Source: Prosthecochloris sp. | GTDB taxonomy: Bacteria; Bacteroidota; Chlorobiia; Chlorobiales; Chlorobiaceae | Assembly: GCA_004028745.1 (NCBI GenBank) | Contig: RAZP01000067.1 | Location: 62,001 to 126,000 of the forward strand | Direction of reading: 5' to 3' | Length of the DNA stretch: 64,000 bases | Shown here: in pieces, positions 1-8,957 of the stretch | Layout of the letters: each line of letters begins with the position of its first letter | How positions within the stretch are numbered: position 1 is the first letter of the stretch | The notes under the pieces: generated by a model | Told to the model about the DNA's origin: nothing | Seen by the model: only the letters and a program-made list of their open reading frames with translations | Databases searched by the model: none | Position numbers and translations under genes: made by a program

Positions 1-2051
1 ATCTTGCCGACATTGCTTACATGCGTCCCGCCGCACAACTCCATTGAGACTCCAGGAACCTCGACAATCCGAACGCGGTCAGCGTACTTGTCGCCGAAAA
101 ACGCAAGCGCTCCTTTTCCCAGCGCCTCTTCATAAGGAATGTCGGAATGCTTCACCAGTTCCCCAGCTCCCCGAATCCGTTCGTTTACTTCCGCTTCTAT
201 TGCCCCGATTTCCCTTGCAGAAACTTTCTCGAAATGACTGAAATCAAAACGCAGCCGGTCCGGGCCGACCAGCGATCCTTTCTGCTGAACGTGCCCACCG
301 AGAACCTTTCTCAGAGCAGCATGAAGCAGGTGGGTTGCCGTGTGGTTCCGTTCCGCCGCTTCCCTGGTCTCCCTGTCGACTATGGCACGGACAGGGATTT
401 TACCACCCCTCAAATCGACACTCTCAGGACCAGCACTCGAACCTGTATCACGATCAAGTACTTTGCCCGTTATATGGATAATCGTATCCCCGTCTTTCTG
501 GGTATCGACAATGTCAAAAATATGTCTGTCGCTTTCAATACCCCCCCTGTCACCCACTTGTCCGCCACTCTCCGCATAGAATGGTGTTTGGTCGAGCACA
601 AGTTGAAGCTGTCCCCCTGCAATTTTCACTCCGGTGATACAGGCATCGGCCTCCAAAGTTTCATATCCTACAAAAACCGTTGGCCCTTTTTTCCCAAACC
701 AGTGCCATTCGCCCTCTTCACCGGCAATCTGCTGCTTTTCCTTGCGGTCCTTCCGTGCCCGCTCCCTCTGCTCCTTCATACATTCCTCGAATCCCTTTTC
801 ATCGATCGACAGCCCTTCCTCTGCAGCCATAAGCTTGGTAAGATCAAGGGGAAACCCGTAAGTATCATACAGCTTGAACGCATCCTCACCCTTGACAACC
901 CGTTCTTTCGAAGCCTTGAGAGCCCCGGTTATCTCTCCGAAAATCTCGATCCCCCTGTCAAGGGTTACAAGGAAACTCTCCTCTTCGGACCTGATGATTT
1001 TCCGAACGGTCTCCTGTTGCTTCTTCAGTTCGGGGAACACATCCCCCATGGTTTCGGCAATCACACCGACAAGCCTGTACAGCATCGGTTGATTGCAGTC
1101 GAGCTTTCTTGCATAGCGTACTGCGCGGCGCAAGATTCTGCGCAGCACGTAACCCCGGCCTTCATTGCTCGGCACAGCCCCATCGGTAATTGCAAACGTC
1201 AGCGTTCTTGCATGATCGGCAATTACCCGCATGGCAATATCCTGTTCACCGTCGAGCGTCGCCCTGTAGGATACCCCGGTAATGCCGGTTATCGCGTCGA
1301 ACAGCGGCCTGAAAATATCGGTATCGTAGTTGGAGCTTTTCCCCTGGAGCACTGCGGTAACTCTTTCAAACCCCATGCCGGTATCGACATGCTTTTTCGG
1401 AAGCAGCTCCAGTGAACCGTCAGCCTTACGGTTGTACTGGATAAACACAAGGTTCCACAGCTCGATAACCCGATGATCATCAGCGTTAACAAGGTCTCCC
1501 CCAGACAGATCATCGGTAAGGTCTATATGTATTTCCGAGCAGGGCCCGCAGGGACCTGTCTCCCCCATCTCCCAGAAGTTATCCTTTTCTCCGAATTTCA
1601 TGATATGGCCGGGATCGATATCGGTCTCCCTTCTCCAGATCTCCAGGCTTTCATCGTCATCCGTATACACGGTTGCGTACAGACGCTCTTTCGGAAGTTT
1701 CCATACCTCTGTAAAAAGCTCCCACGCCCAGACAATTGCTTCTTTCTTGTAATAGTCTCCGAAAGACCAGTTGCCGAGCATCTCGAAAAACGTGTGATGG
1801 TAGGTATCACGGCCCACATCCTCCAAATCGTTATGCTTGCCTGACGCACGGATGCACTTCTGGGTATCGACAGCTCTACTGTATGGTCTGGAGCCTTTAT
1901 CCAGAAAAACATCCTTGAACTGGTTCATCCCCGCATTGGTGAACAAAAGCGTCGGATCTTCCGCCGGTATCACCGGTGCAGAACGAACAATGGTGTGTTC
2001 TTTCCGTTCAAAAAAATCAAGAAACGACCGTCGAATATCTCTGGACTTCAT
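1..2051 (-). CDS. alaS: Alanyl-tRNA synthetase (partial, 3' end outside window)
   Basis: Charges tRNA-Ala with alanine in the cytoplasm. The minus strand is open from an ATG at 2051 to the window edge, giving about 683 codons of a protein usually near 880-900 residues, so the C-terminal (oligomerisation) part is missing. The N-terminus reads MKSRDIRRSFLDFFERK, then PTLLFTNAGMNQFKDVFL, RASGKHNDLEDVGRDTYHHT and FFEMLGNWSFGDYYKKEA, all class II AlaRS catalytic-domain signatures. The last readable residues are SMELCGGTHVSNVGKI, the editing-domain CGGTH zinc site. Long plus-strand frames across this stretch are its shadows. The gene is divergent from the hypothetical gene at 2367. Identification is secure; only the 3' end is unknown. 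Confidence 0.97.
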   Translation of the reverse strand, partial: MKSRDIRRSFLDFFERKEHTIVRSAPVIPAEDPTLLFTNAGMNQFKDVFLDKGSRPYSRAVDTQKCIRASGKHNDLEDVGRDTYHHTFFEMLGNWSFGDYYKKEAIVWAWELFTEVWKLPKERLYATVYTDDDESLEIWRRETDIDPGHIMKFGEKDNFWEMGETGPCGPCSEIHIDLTDDLSGGDLVNADDHRVIELWNLVFIQYNRKADGSLELLPKKHVDTGMGFERVTAVLQGKSSNYDTDIFRPLFDAITGITGVSYRATLDGEQDIAMRVIADHARTLTFAITDGAVPSNEGRGYVLRRILRRAVRYARKLDCNQPMLYRLVGVIAETMGDVFPELKKQQETVRKIIRSEEESFLVTLDRGIEIFGEITGALKASKERVVKGEDAFKLYDTYGFPLDLTKLMAAEEGLSIDEKGFEECMKEQRERARKDRKEKQQIAGEEGEWHWFGKKGPTVFVGYETLEADACITGVKIAGGQLQLVLDQTPFYAESGGQVGDRGGIESDRHIFDIVDTQKDGDTIIHITGKVLDRDTGSSAGPESVDLRGGKIPVRAIVDRETREAAERNHTATHLLHAALRKVLGGHVQQKGSLVGPDRLRFDFSHFEKVSAREIGAIEAEVNERIRGAGELVKHSDIPYEEALGKGALAFFGDKYADRVRIVEVPGVSMELCGGTHVSNVGK

Positions 2052-2366
2052 ATGTGTCTGATGTTTAAACACTTGCTGGCACGGCAAACCGATTGGCAGC
2101 TATACCGTATTTGATTTTCACTGCGTAATGTAAGAAAAAAGCAGGGGATTTTTCCCCGGCAGACACTTGCCGTTCGAGTAGACCAGCGATCAAAGGCAAA
2201 CATGGACCGACACGGACAAAAAGATATACTGTCTTTCCGTGAAGGCCTGTGTGCGCCTGTGTCTGTCCGCCGAACCCCAGGCTTCGGTGAAAACCCATAA
2301 TTCATGTTTTCATTTTTTTTTGATAAACTGTGGGTTATCTCTCAGTAAAAGCGGTCACGATTGATT
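2052..2366. other. Intergenic region between divergent alaS and the 2367 gene
   Basis: About 315 bases separate two divergent genes, so both promoters should lie here. I see an AT-rich run near 2310-2330 and G/C-richer sequence at 2160-2290. I find no convincing -35/-10 pair, terminator, RNA gene or MITE end. Short minus-strand frames at 2048-2305 show no coding character. Confidence 0.4.
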
Positions 2367-2921
2367 ATGAATGAGCTTGAGCACGCACTGAAATGGACTA
2401 AACAGCCGGTACCGGAAGTTCTGCATGAACTCCACCCGACACAGCAAAAAAAAGTCATCACCTATATTGAAAACCTTGTCAGTTCAAAAACCGACGGACT
2501 GGAAGAGCTGTACCATGCTATCAGCATGATCGTCAAGTACATACCTCACTTTGTGGTTATCCCTCTCATGGTCGAACACATCAAACCGCAGATTGCCGCC
2601 GGGGTATGTAAAAAAATGAGCGTCGATCAGGCAACCGGCTACGCGAACGACCTCCCGCTGGAATACTTCAGCCGGGTTTCCCACCATATTGAAAACACGC
2701 TCATGGCAGAAATCCTCGGCAAGATGAAAAAACATCGTGCTCAAAAGTTCATCCACCATGAATTACAGCACCACCTTCTTCACATGCTCGACATCACGGA
2801 ACATCTTGACGAACGCATGCTGGCAGTCGTGGCAAAGCTCGTCACCCTGCCTGAACATGACGACGACCTCGTCAATCACCCACACAAAGAAATCATCGAC
2901 AAACTGAGGAACATGCAGTAA
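2367..2921 (+). CDS. Hypothetical helical protein
   Basis: I do not recognise a named family. The 184-residue product is soluble and mostly helical, with no signal peptide or membrane span. It is His-rich in the C-terminal half (HRAQKFIHHELQHHLLHML). The middle (LPLEYFSRVSHHIENTLMAE, then ILGKMKK) faintly recalls the helical repeats of MgtE N-terminal domains, but that is only a pattern impression. I prefer the ATG at 2367; a TTG at 2361 would add two residues, and neither has a clear Shine-Dalgarno. It is co-directional with the sensor kinase, 100 bases downstream, so a functional link is possible but unsupported. Confidence 0.6.
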   Translation: MNELEHALKWTKQPVPEVLHELHPTQQKKVITYIENLVSSKTDGLEELYHAISMIVKYIPHFVVIPLMVEHIKPQIAAGVCKKMSVDQATGYANDLPLEYFSRVSHHIENTLMAEILGKMKKHRAQKFIHHELQHHLLHMLDITEHLDERMLAVVAKLVTLPEHDDDLVNHPHKEIIDKLRNMQ

Positions 2922-3021
2922 AAAACTGCTATCTTACCGCTTCATCGACCTTTTGCCCGAAGACAATCTCCCCCAATTTCCTGCCGCATATGGGAATCAC
3001 CTTGATATTGTATATTGAAGG

Positions 3022-6000
3022 TTGACGACAACGTCACCCGATCCACGGCAATCTTTCCAGGGCATTCAACCATTTAACGGAATTTCCGCAATGGCTCCGG
3101 ATAACAGAAAACTGCAAAAACTCCACTCTGAACGGGAACACGCAAGCAAAGAACTTGAACGACTGAAACAAGAAAACACATCACTCCGGCAGCAAAACCA
3201 GCAACTCGACATGGCAATTGAAGGTACCAATGCTGGTTACTGGGACTGGAACATTCAAACCGGAGAACTAACCATCAATGAACGCTGGGCAGCCATTACG
3301 GGCCATACCATAGCCAATCTCCAGCCGATCAATATCGACCTGTGGACCAGACTTTGTCATCCTGACGACCTTGTCAAATCCAACTCCCTTCTGGAAAAAC
3401 ATCTTGCCGGTACAAGCGAATACTATGAATGTGAAACCCGAATGCGTCATAAGGACGGCCATTGGGTCTGGGTGCTGGATCGAGGGAAAGTGTTCGAATG
3501 GGACAAAAAAGGCAAACCGCTGCGCATGGTAGGTTCACACCAGGACATTACCGACAAAAAAAAGGCCGAAGAAAATCTTGAGAGTGAAAGAAAGCTCTTC
3601 ATCGGCGGCCCGGTCTGTGTTTTTCGATGGGCCAACGCTCCCGGCCGGCCAGTAGAATACGTTTCCCCGAATGTCGAACAGCTCCTTGGGTACAAGTCGT
3701 CAGAACTGATAGAAGGAAATATTTCCTATAACAACATCATTCATGATGAGGATCGGCGTTTTATCATTGATGAAATTGCACTCCACAGCAAGCAGGGTCA
3801 TTCTGCCTTTGAACAGGAATACCGTCTGTTGAAAGCCAATGGAAAAACAATTTGGGTATATGACCATACCATTATCCACCGGAACAAAGAAGGAGATATC
3901 ACTCACTATGAAGGGTACATTATTGACTCCTCGACAAAAAAAGAATCGGAAACACAGCTCAAAAAACAACTGGAATTCGAGCATCTCATCGCCAACATTT
4001 CCAACAAACTCATCAACGTCGCCATTAAGCAGATCAATCCGGTTATTGATGATATCCTGATGATTATCGGCAAATACGTGGAAGCCGACCGGAGCTACAT
4101 TTTTCAGTTTTATGACGACAACAATCTGATGGATAATACCCATGAGTGGTGTGCTGAAGGAATCAAGCCAGAAATAGAAACCCTCAAAGGACTGCCAACC
4201 AGTATCTTTCCCTGGTGGATGGAAAAAGTCAGAAAAAACAAGACCATTCATATTCCCGATGTTTCAAAGCTTCCGCCTGAAGCTGCCGCTGAAAAGGAGA
4301 CCCTTGAACACCAGAATATCAAATCTCTTATTGTCATACCCCTGATCTCAGATACCAAACTATTTGGCTGCATCGGGTTCGATGCCGTCAGGCAGCATCG
4401 ACACTGGCACCCGGAAACCATTGCCGTCCTTCAGCTTGCCGGTGGAATTATCGCCAATACCATGATGCGCAAACAGGCTGAACAGCTTCTTGAGGCAGAA
4501 CTCGATCTGGCCCTGAAACTCAGCGCTTCACAGTCTCTCGAGGAAACGCTTCGCCTCTGCCTGGAAACGGCCATTTTGATTTCAGATATGGACTGCGGCG
4601 GCATCTATCTCGTTGAGCCATCAGACAAAAGCCTCTCGCTTTCCGCCCATAAAGGACTTCCCCAAGCCTTTCTTAAGCATTCCAGATCATATGCTCCGGG
4701 TAGTTTCCACCAGCAGCTCGTCATGAAAGGAAATCCATTATACAGCCGGTTCAGCGGCATTAAAGGCCTAAATATCGAACATGCCAGGAAGGAAGGGCTC
4801 AATGCCATAGCCATTTTGCCGGTACAGTACAAAGGTGATGTGATTGCCTGCCTTAATGTTGCATCTCACAGGTTGGAACACGTCCCGGAATTTGCAAAAA
4901 AAGCATTGGAAACCATTGCTTCCCATATCGGAGCCACAATCATGCAAGCCCGTCATGAGGAAGAAATTGCGGAAACCAAAAGAAACCTGGAAACCCTTTT
5001 CAACACCATTGATGACTATCTCTTTATTGTCGGTACCGACGGCAAGGTTATCTTCACCAACGAAACTGCCCGGCGTGCTCTTCATTACTCCGTAGAGGAA
5101 ATATCCAACATGCATGTGCTTGATCTTCACCCGGCCGAAGAGCATGAAACAGCCGCCAGGAACATTGCCGACCTGCTGGCAGGCACCCGGAATATTTGCC
5201 CGGTGCCCCTGCAAACCAAGGAAGGCAGGCTCATCCCTGTCGAAACGAAAGTTACCAGGGGGATATGGAACAACAAGCCTGTTCTGTTCGGCATCAGCCG
5301 GAACATTACAGGCAATCTTAAGGCTGAAAAAGCATTACGGGACAGTGAAAAACGGTTTCGCGAGCTTACGGAACAGCTGCCGCAGCCGGTCTTTGAATGT
5401 GATCTTGAAACAAAGATCACCTATGCAAACAGGACCGCCTTTCAATTGTTCGACTATAAACCGGAAGACCTGGGAAAAAATATTACAGTATTTGATCTGA
5501 TCATCCCTGAAAATCACCAGCTCTTGCACAATTGCCGGGAAAAGCTGCTTGCCGGCAGTCACCTTGAAATCCAGGAATTCACAGCTCTTACCGGAAAAGG
5601 AAAAACCTTCCCGGCCGTTTTGTACTCAACCACCATCGTTGTTGATGAAAGCGTCGTTGGTTTCAGAGGTGTGGTTTTCGACCTTACCAAACACAAGGAA
5701 ATAGAGAATGCTCTTCGGGAAAACGAGTTAAAAAAACGCGTTTTGCATAAATACCAGAACCTGCTGCACAACATTCCCGGCATCGTGTATACCACGGACC
5801 AAAAAGGACAGATTGATTTTTTTCTCTCTCCGAAAGCCCTGTCAATCACCGAATACAGCGCAGAGGAAATCCAGGCACTGCCCAAAGGTTGGCTCTCCCT
5901 TATCCATCCCGATGACCGAAAAGACTACTTAGATGCATGCAGGACCATTTGTCACCATCCTGAACCGCTTATTCTGAACTATAGAATCCGGACCAAAACC

Positions 6001-7317
6001 GGTAAAGAAAAATGCATCGAGGACAGAAAAGCCCCTCTTATCTGTAATGAAGGTCACTGTATAGGCACGGATGGCATCATTTTCGACATAACCAAGCAAA
6101 CCATCGCAGAATCGGAAAAACACGAACTGGAAACTCAGCTGCGCCAGGCGCAGAGACTTGAAACCATCGGGACGCTTGCAGGCGGAATCGCCCACGATTT
6201 CAACAATATCCTGACCCCTATCATGGGTTATGCAGAAATGCTGGAGCAAATGGTGCCTCCTGGAGAATCCATTGCAGATTATATTCATGAAATCCGGCAT
6301 GCCTCTGAAAGAGCAAAAAATCTAGTTGAGCAGATTCTTACATTCAGCCGTATGGATGAATCCCGCCGGTCACTGGTCAACCTTACCACGACTGTAAACG
6401 AATCCCTGAAACTGCTGCGGCCTTCCATTCCATCAACTATCACCATTTCAACCGATATCGAAAAAAACACAGGCAACATCCTCGCCGACACCTCCCACAT
6501 GCACCAGGTAATCATCAACCTTTGTACCAACGCCTATCAAGCAATGGAAGAAACAGGCGGTAAGCTGACTATCCGGCTGCGCTCGCTGCACCCCGACCCT
6601 GCTCTCCTTAAATCACTCCCCACCTTGCAGGACCAGCCATACCTGCTGCTGACCATCAGCGATACCGGCTCCGGCATGGACAGCAAAACCATGGAAAGGG
6701 TTTTTGAGCCTTTTTTCACAACGAAACCCGTTAATAAGGGAACCGGCCTTGGGCTTTCTGTCGTGCACGGCATCATTACACAGCACAAAGGAGCTATTAC
6801 TGTTTCAAGCGAGCCCGGCAAAGGCTCCACTTTTAACATCTATCTACCGCTTATTGACAAACAAGAACCCATTGAACAAGCCAATCACCCAACTGAAACC
6901 ACAACCAGGAAAAACTGTTCTATTCTTTTTGTTGACGATGAACACTCGACGGTAAAAATGATGAAAACCATTTTGGAAAACAACGGCTACACCGTAACAG
7001 CAACATCGTCAGCTTCCGAAGCGCTCGATAAAATACGTTGCAACCCCGATTCTTTCGATCTGCTCATTACCGATTTAACCATGCCCGAAATGACCGGAAT
7101 CACTCTGGCCAACAAAGCGAATCATATCACGCCCGGCCTGCCGGTCCTCATGATGACCGGGCACGCAAACGACCAGAAACTCCTGCAAACACTGGACTAT
7201 GCCAAGGTCCGGAAAATACTCCGAAAGCCAATAAGTTTTTCTATATTGCATACAGCAATTCAGCAAATCATAGGGCGAAAACAAAACTATCAAGGGTATG
7301 AAAGTCGTGATCATTGA
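3022..7317 (+). CDS. Large hybrid sensor histidine kinase (PAS/GAF multidomain)
   Basis: Predicted cytoplasmic hybrid kinase of about 1431 residues with no membrane span. An N-terminal coiled coil (about 25-55) precedes PAS 1 (about 55-170, AIEGTNAGYWDWN) and PAS 2 (about 190-310). Two GAF domains follow (about 320-490, then 490-650), then three more PAS domains (about 650-770, 775-890, 905-1030). The dimerisation/phosphoacceptor helix has GGIAHDFNN with His at about 1058. The ATPase domain includes GTGLGLSVVHGI. A receiver domain at the C-terminus (SILFVDDE) has its phosphoacceptor Asp at about 1351 and ends with RKPISFS. The TTG at 3022 is uncertain; an ATG at 3091 (residue 24) is a good alternative. 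The stop overlaps the next response regulator by 20 bases, implying co-translation. The signal sensed is unknown. Confidence 0.9.
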   Translation: MTTTSPDPRQSFQGIQPFNGISAMAPDNRKLQKLHSEREHASKELERLKQENTSLRQQNQQLDMAIEGTNAGYWDWNIQTGELTINERWAAITGHTIANLQPINIDLWTRLCHPDDLVKSNSLLEKHLAGTSEYYECETRMRHKDGHWVWVLDRGKVFEWDKKGKPLRMVGSHQDITDKKKAEENLESERKLFIGGPVCVFRWANAPGRPVEYVSPNVEQLLGYKSSELIEGNISYNNIIHDEDRRFIIDEIALHSKQGHSAFEQEYRLLKANGKTIWVYDHTIIHRNKEGDITHYEGYIIDSSTKKESETQLKKQLEFEHLIANISNKLINVAIKQINPVIDDILMIIGKYVEADRSYIFQFYDDNNLMDNTHEWCAEGIKPEIETLKGLPTSIFPWWMEKVRKNKTIHIPDVSKLPPEAAAEKETLEHQNIKSLIVIPLISDTKLFGCIGFDAVRQHRHWHPETIAVLQLAGGIIANTMMRKQAEQLLEAELDLALKLSASQSLEETLRLCLETAILISDMDCGGIYLVEPSDKSLSLSAHKGLPQAFLKHSRSYAPGSFHQQLVMKGNPLYSRFSGIKGLNIEHARKEGLNAIAILPVQYKGDVIACLNVASHRLEHVPEFAKKALETIASHIGATIMQARHEEEIAETKRNLETLFNTIDDYLFIVGTDGKVIFTNETARRALHYSVEEISNMHVLDLHPAEEHETAARNIADLLAGTRNICPVPLQTKEGRLIPVETKVTRGIWNNKPVLFGISRNITGNLKAEKALRDSEKRFRELTEQLPQPVFECDLETKITYANRTAFQLFDYKPEDLGKNITVFDLIIPENHQLLHNCREKLLAGSHLEIQEFTALTGKGKTFPAVLYSTTIVVDESVVGFRGVVFDLTKHKEIENALRENELKKRVLHKYQNLLHNIPGIVYTTDQKGQIDFFLSPKALSITEYSAEEIQALPKGWLSLIHPDDRKDYLDACRTICHHPEPLILNYRIRTKTGKEKCIEDRKAPLICNEGHCIGTDGIIFDITKQTIAESEKHELETQLRQAQRLETIGTLAGGIAHDFNNILTPIMGYAEMLEQMVPPGESIADYIHEIRHASERAKNLVEQILTFSRMDESRRSLVNLTTTVNESLKLLRPSIPSTITISTDIEKNTGNILADTSHMHQVIINLCTNAYQAMEETGGKLTIRLRSLHPDPALLKSLPTLQDQPYLLLTISDTGSGMDSKTMERVFEPFFTTKPVNKGTGLGLSVVHGIITQHKGAITVSSEPGKGSTFNIYLPLIDKQEPIEQANHPTETTTRKNCSILFVDDEHSTVKMMKTILENNGYTVTATSSASEALDKIRCNPDSFDLLITDLTMPEMTGITLANKANHITPGLPVLMMTGHANDQKLLQTLDYAKVRKILRKPISFSILHTAIQQIIGRKQNYQGYESRDH

Positions 7318-7657
7318 TGATGATGCTGGTGTTCTGAAATACATCAAGGAAATCCTTAAACATGATGGGTTTAACGTGCTTGCTACTGACAATGGTCATA
7401 CAGCGTTCGAGCAACTTGCCCAAAACCGGGATGCAGCGATTGTTATTACGGACATCATCATGCCGGAACAGGAAGGCATTGAAATCATCAAAAAAATCAA
7501 GTCGGAACACCCCCGCATTAAAATTGTCGCCATTTCCGGCGGAGGAAGAATGAGCTCTGAAAGTTATCTCCAGCTTGCCCATGCCATGGGAGCTGATGCT
7601 ACTCTGAAAAAACCTTTTGGGCATAAAGAGCTACTCAACACCCTACAAAATCTTTAG
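7298..7657 (+). CDS. Single-domain response regulator (copy 1)
   Basis: This 119-residue protein is a CheY-like receiver with no output domain. The acidic pocket is D7-D8-D9 (MKVVIIDDD), the phosphoacceptor is D52 (VITDIIMPEQEG), the switch Ser is S80 (AISGGG) and the conserved Lys is K105 in LKKPF. The ATG lies inside the last codons of the hybrid kinase in another frame, so kinase and regulator are very probably translationally coupled partners in a phosphorelay. It ends exactly at the edge of a MITE: the last base of its TAG stop is the element's first base. A paralogue with about three-quarters identical residues lies at 8464. The output target is not evident; the closest downstream system is the gas vesicle cluster, convergent to it. 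Confidence 0.93.
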   Translation: MKVVIIDDDAGVLKYIKEILKHDGFNVLATDNGHTAFEQLAQNRDAAIVITDIIMPEQEGIEIIKKIKSEHPRIKIVAISGGGRMSSESYLQLAHAMGADATLKKPFGHKELLNTLQNL

Positions 7658-7742
7658 GGCACCTTTATTAATTTGTTGCTCATCATGATTACCTCGTTGG
7701 TCCCGACCTGCCGGGACTCCGGTTTTGAAGATAGAGGCGCCT
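7657..7742. mobile_element. MITE-like element, copy A (short, 86 bp)
   Basis: The left end GGGCACCTTTATTAATT matches the family terminus. The right end is a degenerate GAGGCGCCT. The element is flanked by TTTA at 7653-7656 and 7743-7746, which I read as a 4-bp target duplication. The interior (GTTGCTCATCATGATTACC) matches the left interior of copy D at 11736. It sits immediately after the response-regulator stop codon. It encodes no protein. Confidence 0.65.
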
Positions 7743-7815
7743 TTTAGCCTGTTTTTCAACAACCGAATCCTTATCGAAAAAGGATCGGAAGATTGCCTGA
7801 ATATTTCCAAACCAC

Positions 7816-7943
7816 AAAAAAAAACCGCTTCATGCTGGCACATGAAGCGGCTTACACGTGGACGTCCCCTTAACATCCACGCAACCTCTCACAGGTGTGA
7901 GAAACAGCAGTCCTACGCTTGAAAAAGGAAGAAACGTATCCTC
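7816..7943 (-). ncRNA. Candidate small structured RNA, ending in an intrinsic terminator
   Basis: Read on the minus strand, three hairpins follow one another. A 7-bp stem pairs 7896-7902 with 7887-7893. A 6-bp stem CGTGGA/TCCACG pairs 7876-7881 with 7857-7862 around a loop containing AAGGGGAC. A perfect 10-bp stem pairs 7841-7850 with 7825-7834 and is followed by nine T residues. A good promoter lies just upstream on the same strand (7950-7979). The expected transcript is about 125 nt. The second and third hairpins recur in related form at 8829-8906. No reading frame on this strand fits the structure. It may relate to a Chlorobi-specific RNA class such as the published Chlorobi-1 motif, but I could not compare it. 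Confidence 0.5.
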
Positions 7944-7949
7944 TCTTTG

Positions 7950-7979
7950 ATTATATCAAAAAACAGCCTCCAAAAGCAA
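7950..7979 (-). promoter_or_regulatory. Sigma-70-like promoter for the candidate small RNA
   Basis: On the minus strand a perfect TATAAT (7950-7955) lies 18 bases downstream of TTGCTT (7974-7979). Transcription would start near 7943 and run into the three-hairpin structure ending at 7816. The -10 is consensus; the -35 matches only its TTG. Confidence 0.5.
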
Positions 7980-8215
7980 GTGGTGGCAAAAAACAATATA
8001 TAGCAAGTAAAAAACATACAATACCAATAAACATATCGTATTAACCTGCAAACCTCCTCTTCTCTCTTTCATCTTTCGTAAAACCTTCCCACTCACAAAT
8101 CTCGGAGCAAAGCATCCTTAGAACCCACAAAACAACCCGAATACACTTTAAGTTTATCACCATAACCTCTTGATACAGAAGTAATCGGGCAATCATGCAC
8201 CCCCTTCACCATCAT

Positions 8216-8286
8216 AAGGTTGGGAAAAATCTCCGAAAACCGGTAAGTTTTTCCCACTGGGCAAAACAATTCAGGAGATTATTGGG
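8216..8286 (+). pseudogene. Degenerate remnant of the hybrid kinase receiver C-terminus
   Basis: Translating from 8216 gives KVGKNLRKPVSFSHWAKQFR, which aligns with KVRKILRKPISFSILHTAIQ at the end of the intact hybrid kinase, and the DNA is visibly similar. Nothing upstream forms an open receiver or kinase, so only the duplicated tail survives. MITE copy B interrupts it at 8284. This places the second response regulator in the same relative position as the first and marks the region as a tandem duplication of kinase-tail plus regulator. Confidence 0.7.
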
Positions 8287-8434
8287 CACCTCTATTTATT
8301 GTCATGAGCGGTTCAAGTGCAAGGCGAACGGAGCGCAGAAACCGGAATGTACACAGAGTACATGAGGATTTCGACCCCGACCTGTCGGGATCAACGAAGC
8401 AATTGAAGCGCGGAATAAATAAATTGAGGTGCCC
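8284..8434. mobile_element. MITE-like element, copy B (151 bp)
   Basis: Its ends are GGGCACCTCTATTTATT and, inverted, GGGCACCTCAATTTATT. It is flanked by a perfect 4-bp duplication TATT (8280-8283 and 8435-8438). The inner bases are nearly identical to copy C read on the opposite strand (for example TTTCTGCGCTCCGTTCGCCT). There is no coding capacity for a transposase. It is inserted between the kinase-tail remnant and response regulator 2. Confidence 0.8.
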
Positions 8435-8463
8435 TATTGAACAGCAACCTAACTCACAGTTAT

Positions 8464-8823
8464 ATGAAAATCCTGGTCATTGATGATGATGAAGCTGCCC
8501 TGAAATTTATCAGAGAAATCCTGAAACATGATGGATTTAACGTCCTTACAGCGAGCAATGGCTGTAAAGCTTTCGAGCTGCTCGCTCAAAACCCGGATGT
8601 TTCGGTTGTGATTGCAGACATCATCATGCCGGAACAGGAAGGCATTGAAATCATCAGAAAAATCAAGTCGGATCATCCCCACATTAAAATTGTTGCCATT
8701 TCAGGCGGAGGAAAAATGAGCCCTGAAAGTTATCTCCATCTTGCCTATGCCATGGGAGCTGATGCCACTTTGAAAAAACCGTTCGGGTATAGAGAACTAC
8801 TCAATGTTCTGCGGTACCTTTAG
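8464..8823 (+). CDS. Single-domain response regulator (copy 2)
   Basis: A 119-residue receiver closely matching the regulator at 7298: acidic pocket DDD, phosphoacceptor Asp at residue 52 (VIADIIMPEQEG), AISGGG and LKKPFGYRELL. An upstream in-frame TTG at 8437 lies in the target duplication of the MITE, so I choose the ATG at 8464, which aligns with the start of copy 1. It has no adjacent intact kinase; the duplicated kinase tail is broken and separated by a MITE. It probably still receives phosphate from the upstream hybrid kinase, or acts as a phosphate sink (inference). Its 3' end converges on the terminator of the gvp operon. Confidence 0.92.
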   Translation: MKILVIDDDEAALKFIREILKHDGFNVLTASNGCKAFELLAQNPDVSVVIADIIMPEQEGIEIIRKIKSDHPHIKIVAISGGGKMSPESYLHLAYAMGADATLKKPFGYRELLNVLRYL

Positions 8824-8828
8824 GAAGT

Positions 8829-8906
8829 AAAAAAAGCCGCCCCGTGTCGATACAAATGACACTATGAGGCGGCCTTCCAGTGGATGTCCCCCAACCAAAC
8901 ACCCAC
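8829..8906 (-). terminator. Two-hairpin 3' end and intrinsic terminator of the gvp operon
   Basis: On the minus strand, downstream of gvpK, a hairpin GTGGGT/ATCCAC (8901-8906 with 8880-8885) encloses a loop with GGGGGAC. It is followed by a long GC hairpin GCCGCC/GGCGGC (8868-8873 with 8836-8841) and a T-run (8829-8835). The arrangement mirrors the candidate RNA at 7816. In the first hairpin an A-T pair in one copy is replaced by a G-T pair in the other, so the fold is kept while the bases differ. It ends the gas vesicle transcript and may also yield a stable 3' RNA. Confidence 0.6.
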
Positions 8907-8957
8907 CTTACATCACATGGACGAGAAATTAACAGGCATCTCTACTGGGTACCTCTA

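Noticed and set aside
147..1415. 422-residue plus-strand frame
   Set aside because: It lies opposite alaS, whose catalytic motifs are intact on the minus strand. The plus frame has no family features.
7725..7922. 65-residue plus-strand frame between the regulators
   Set aside because: It overlaps the candidate small RNA with its perfect terminator hairpin. The product is low in meaning and has no ribosome site.
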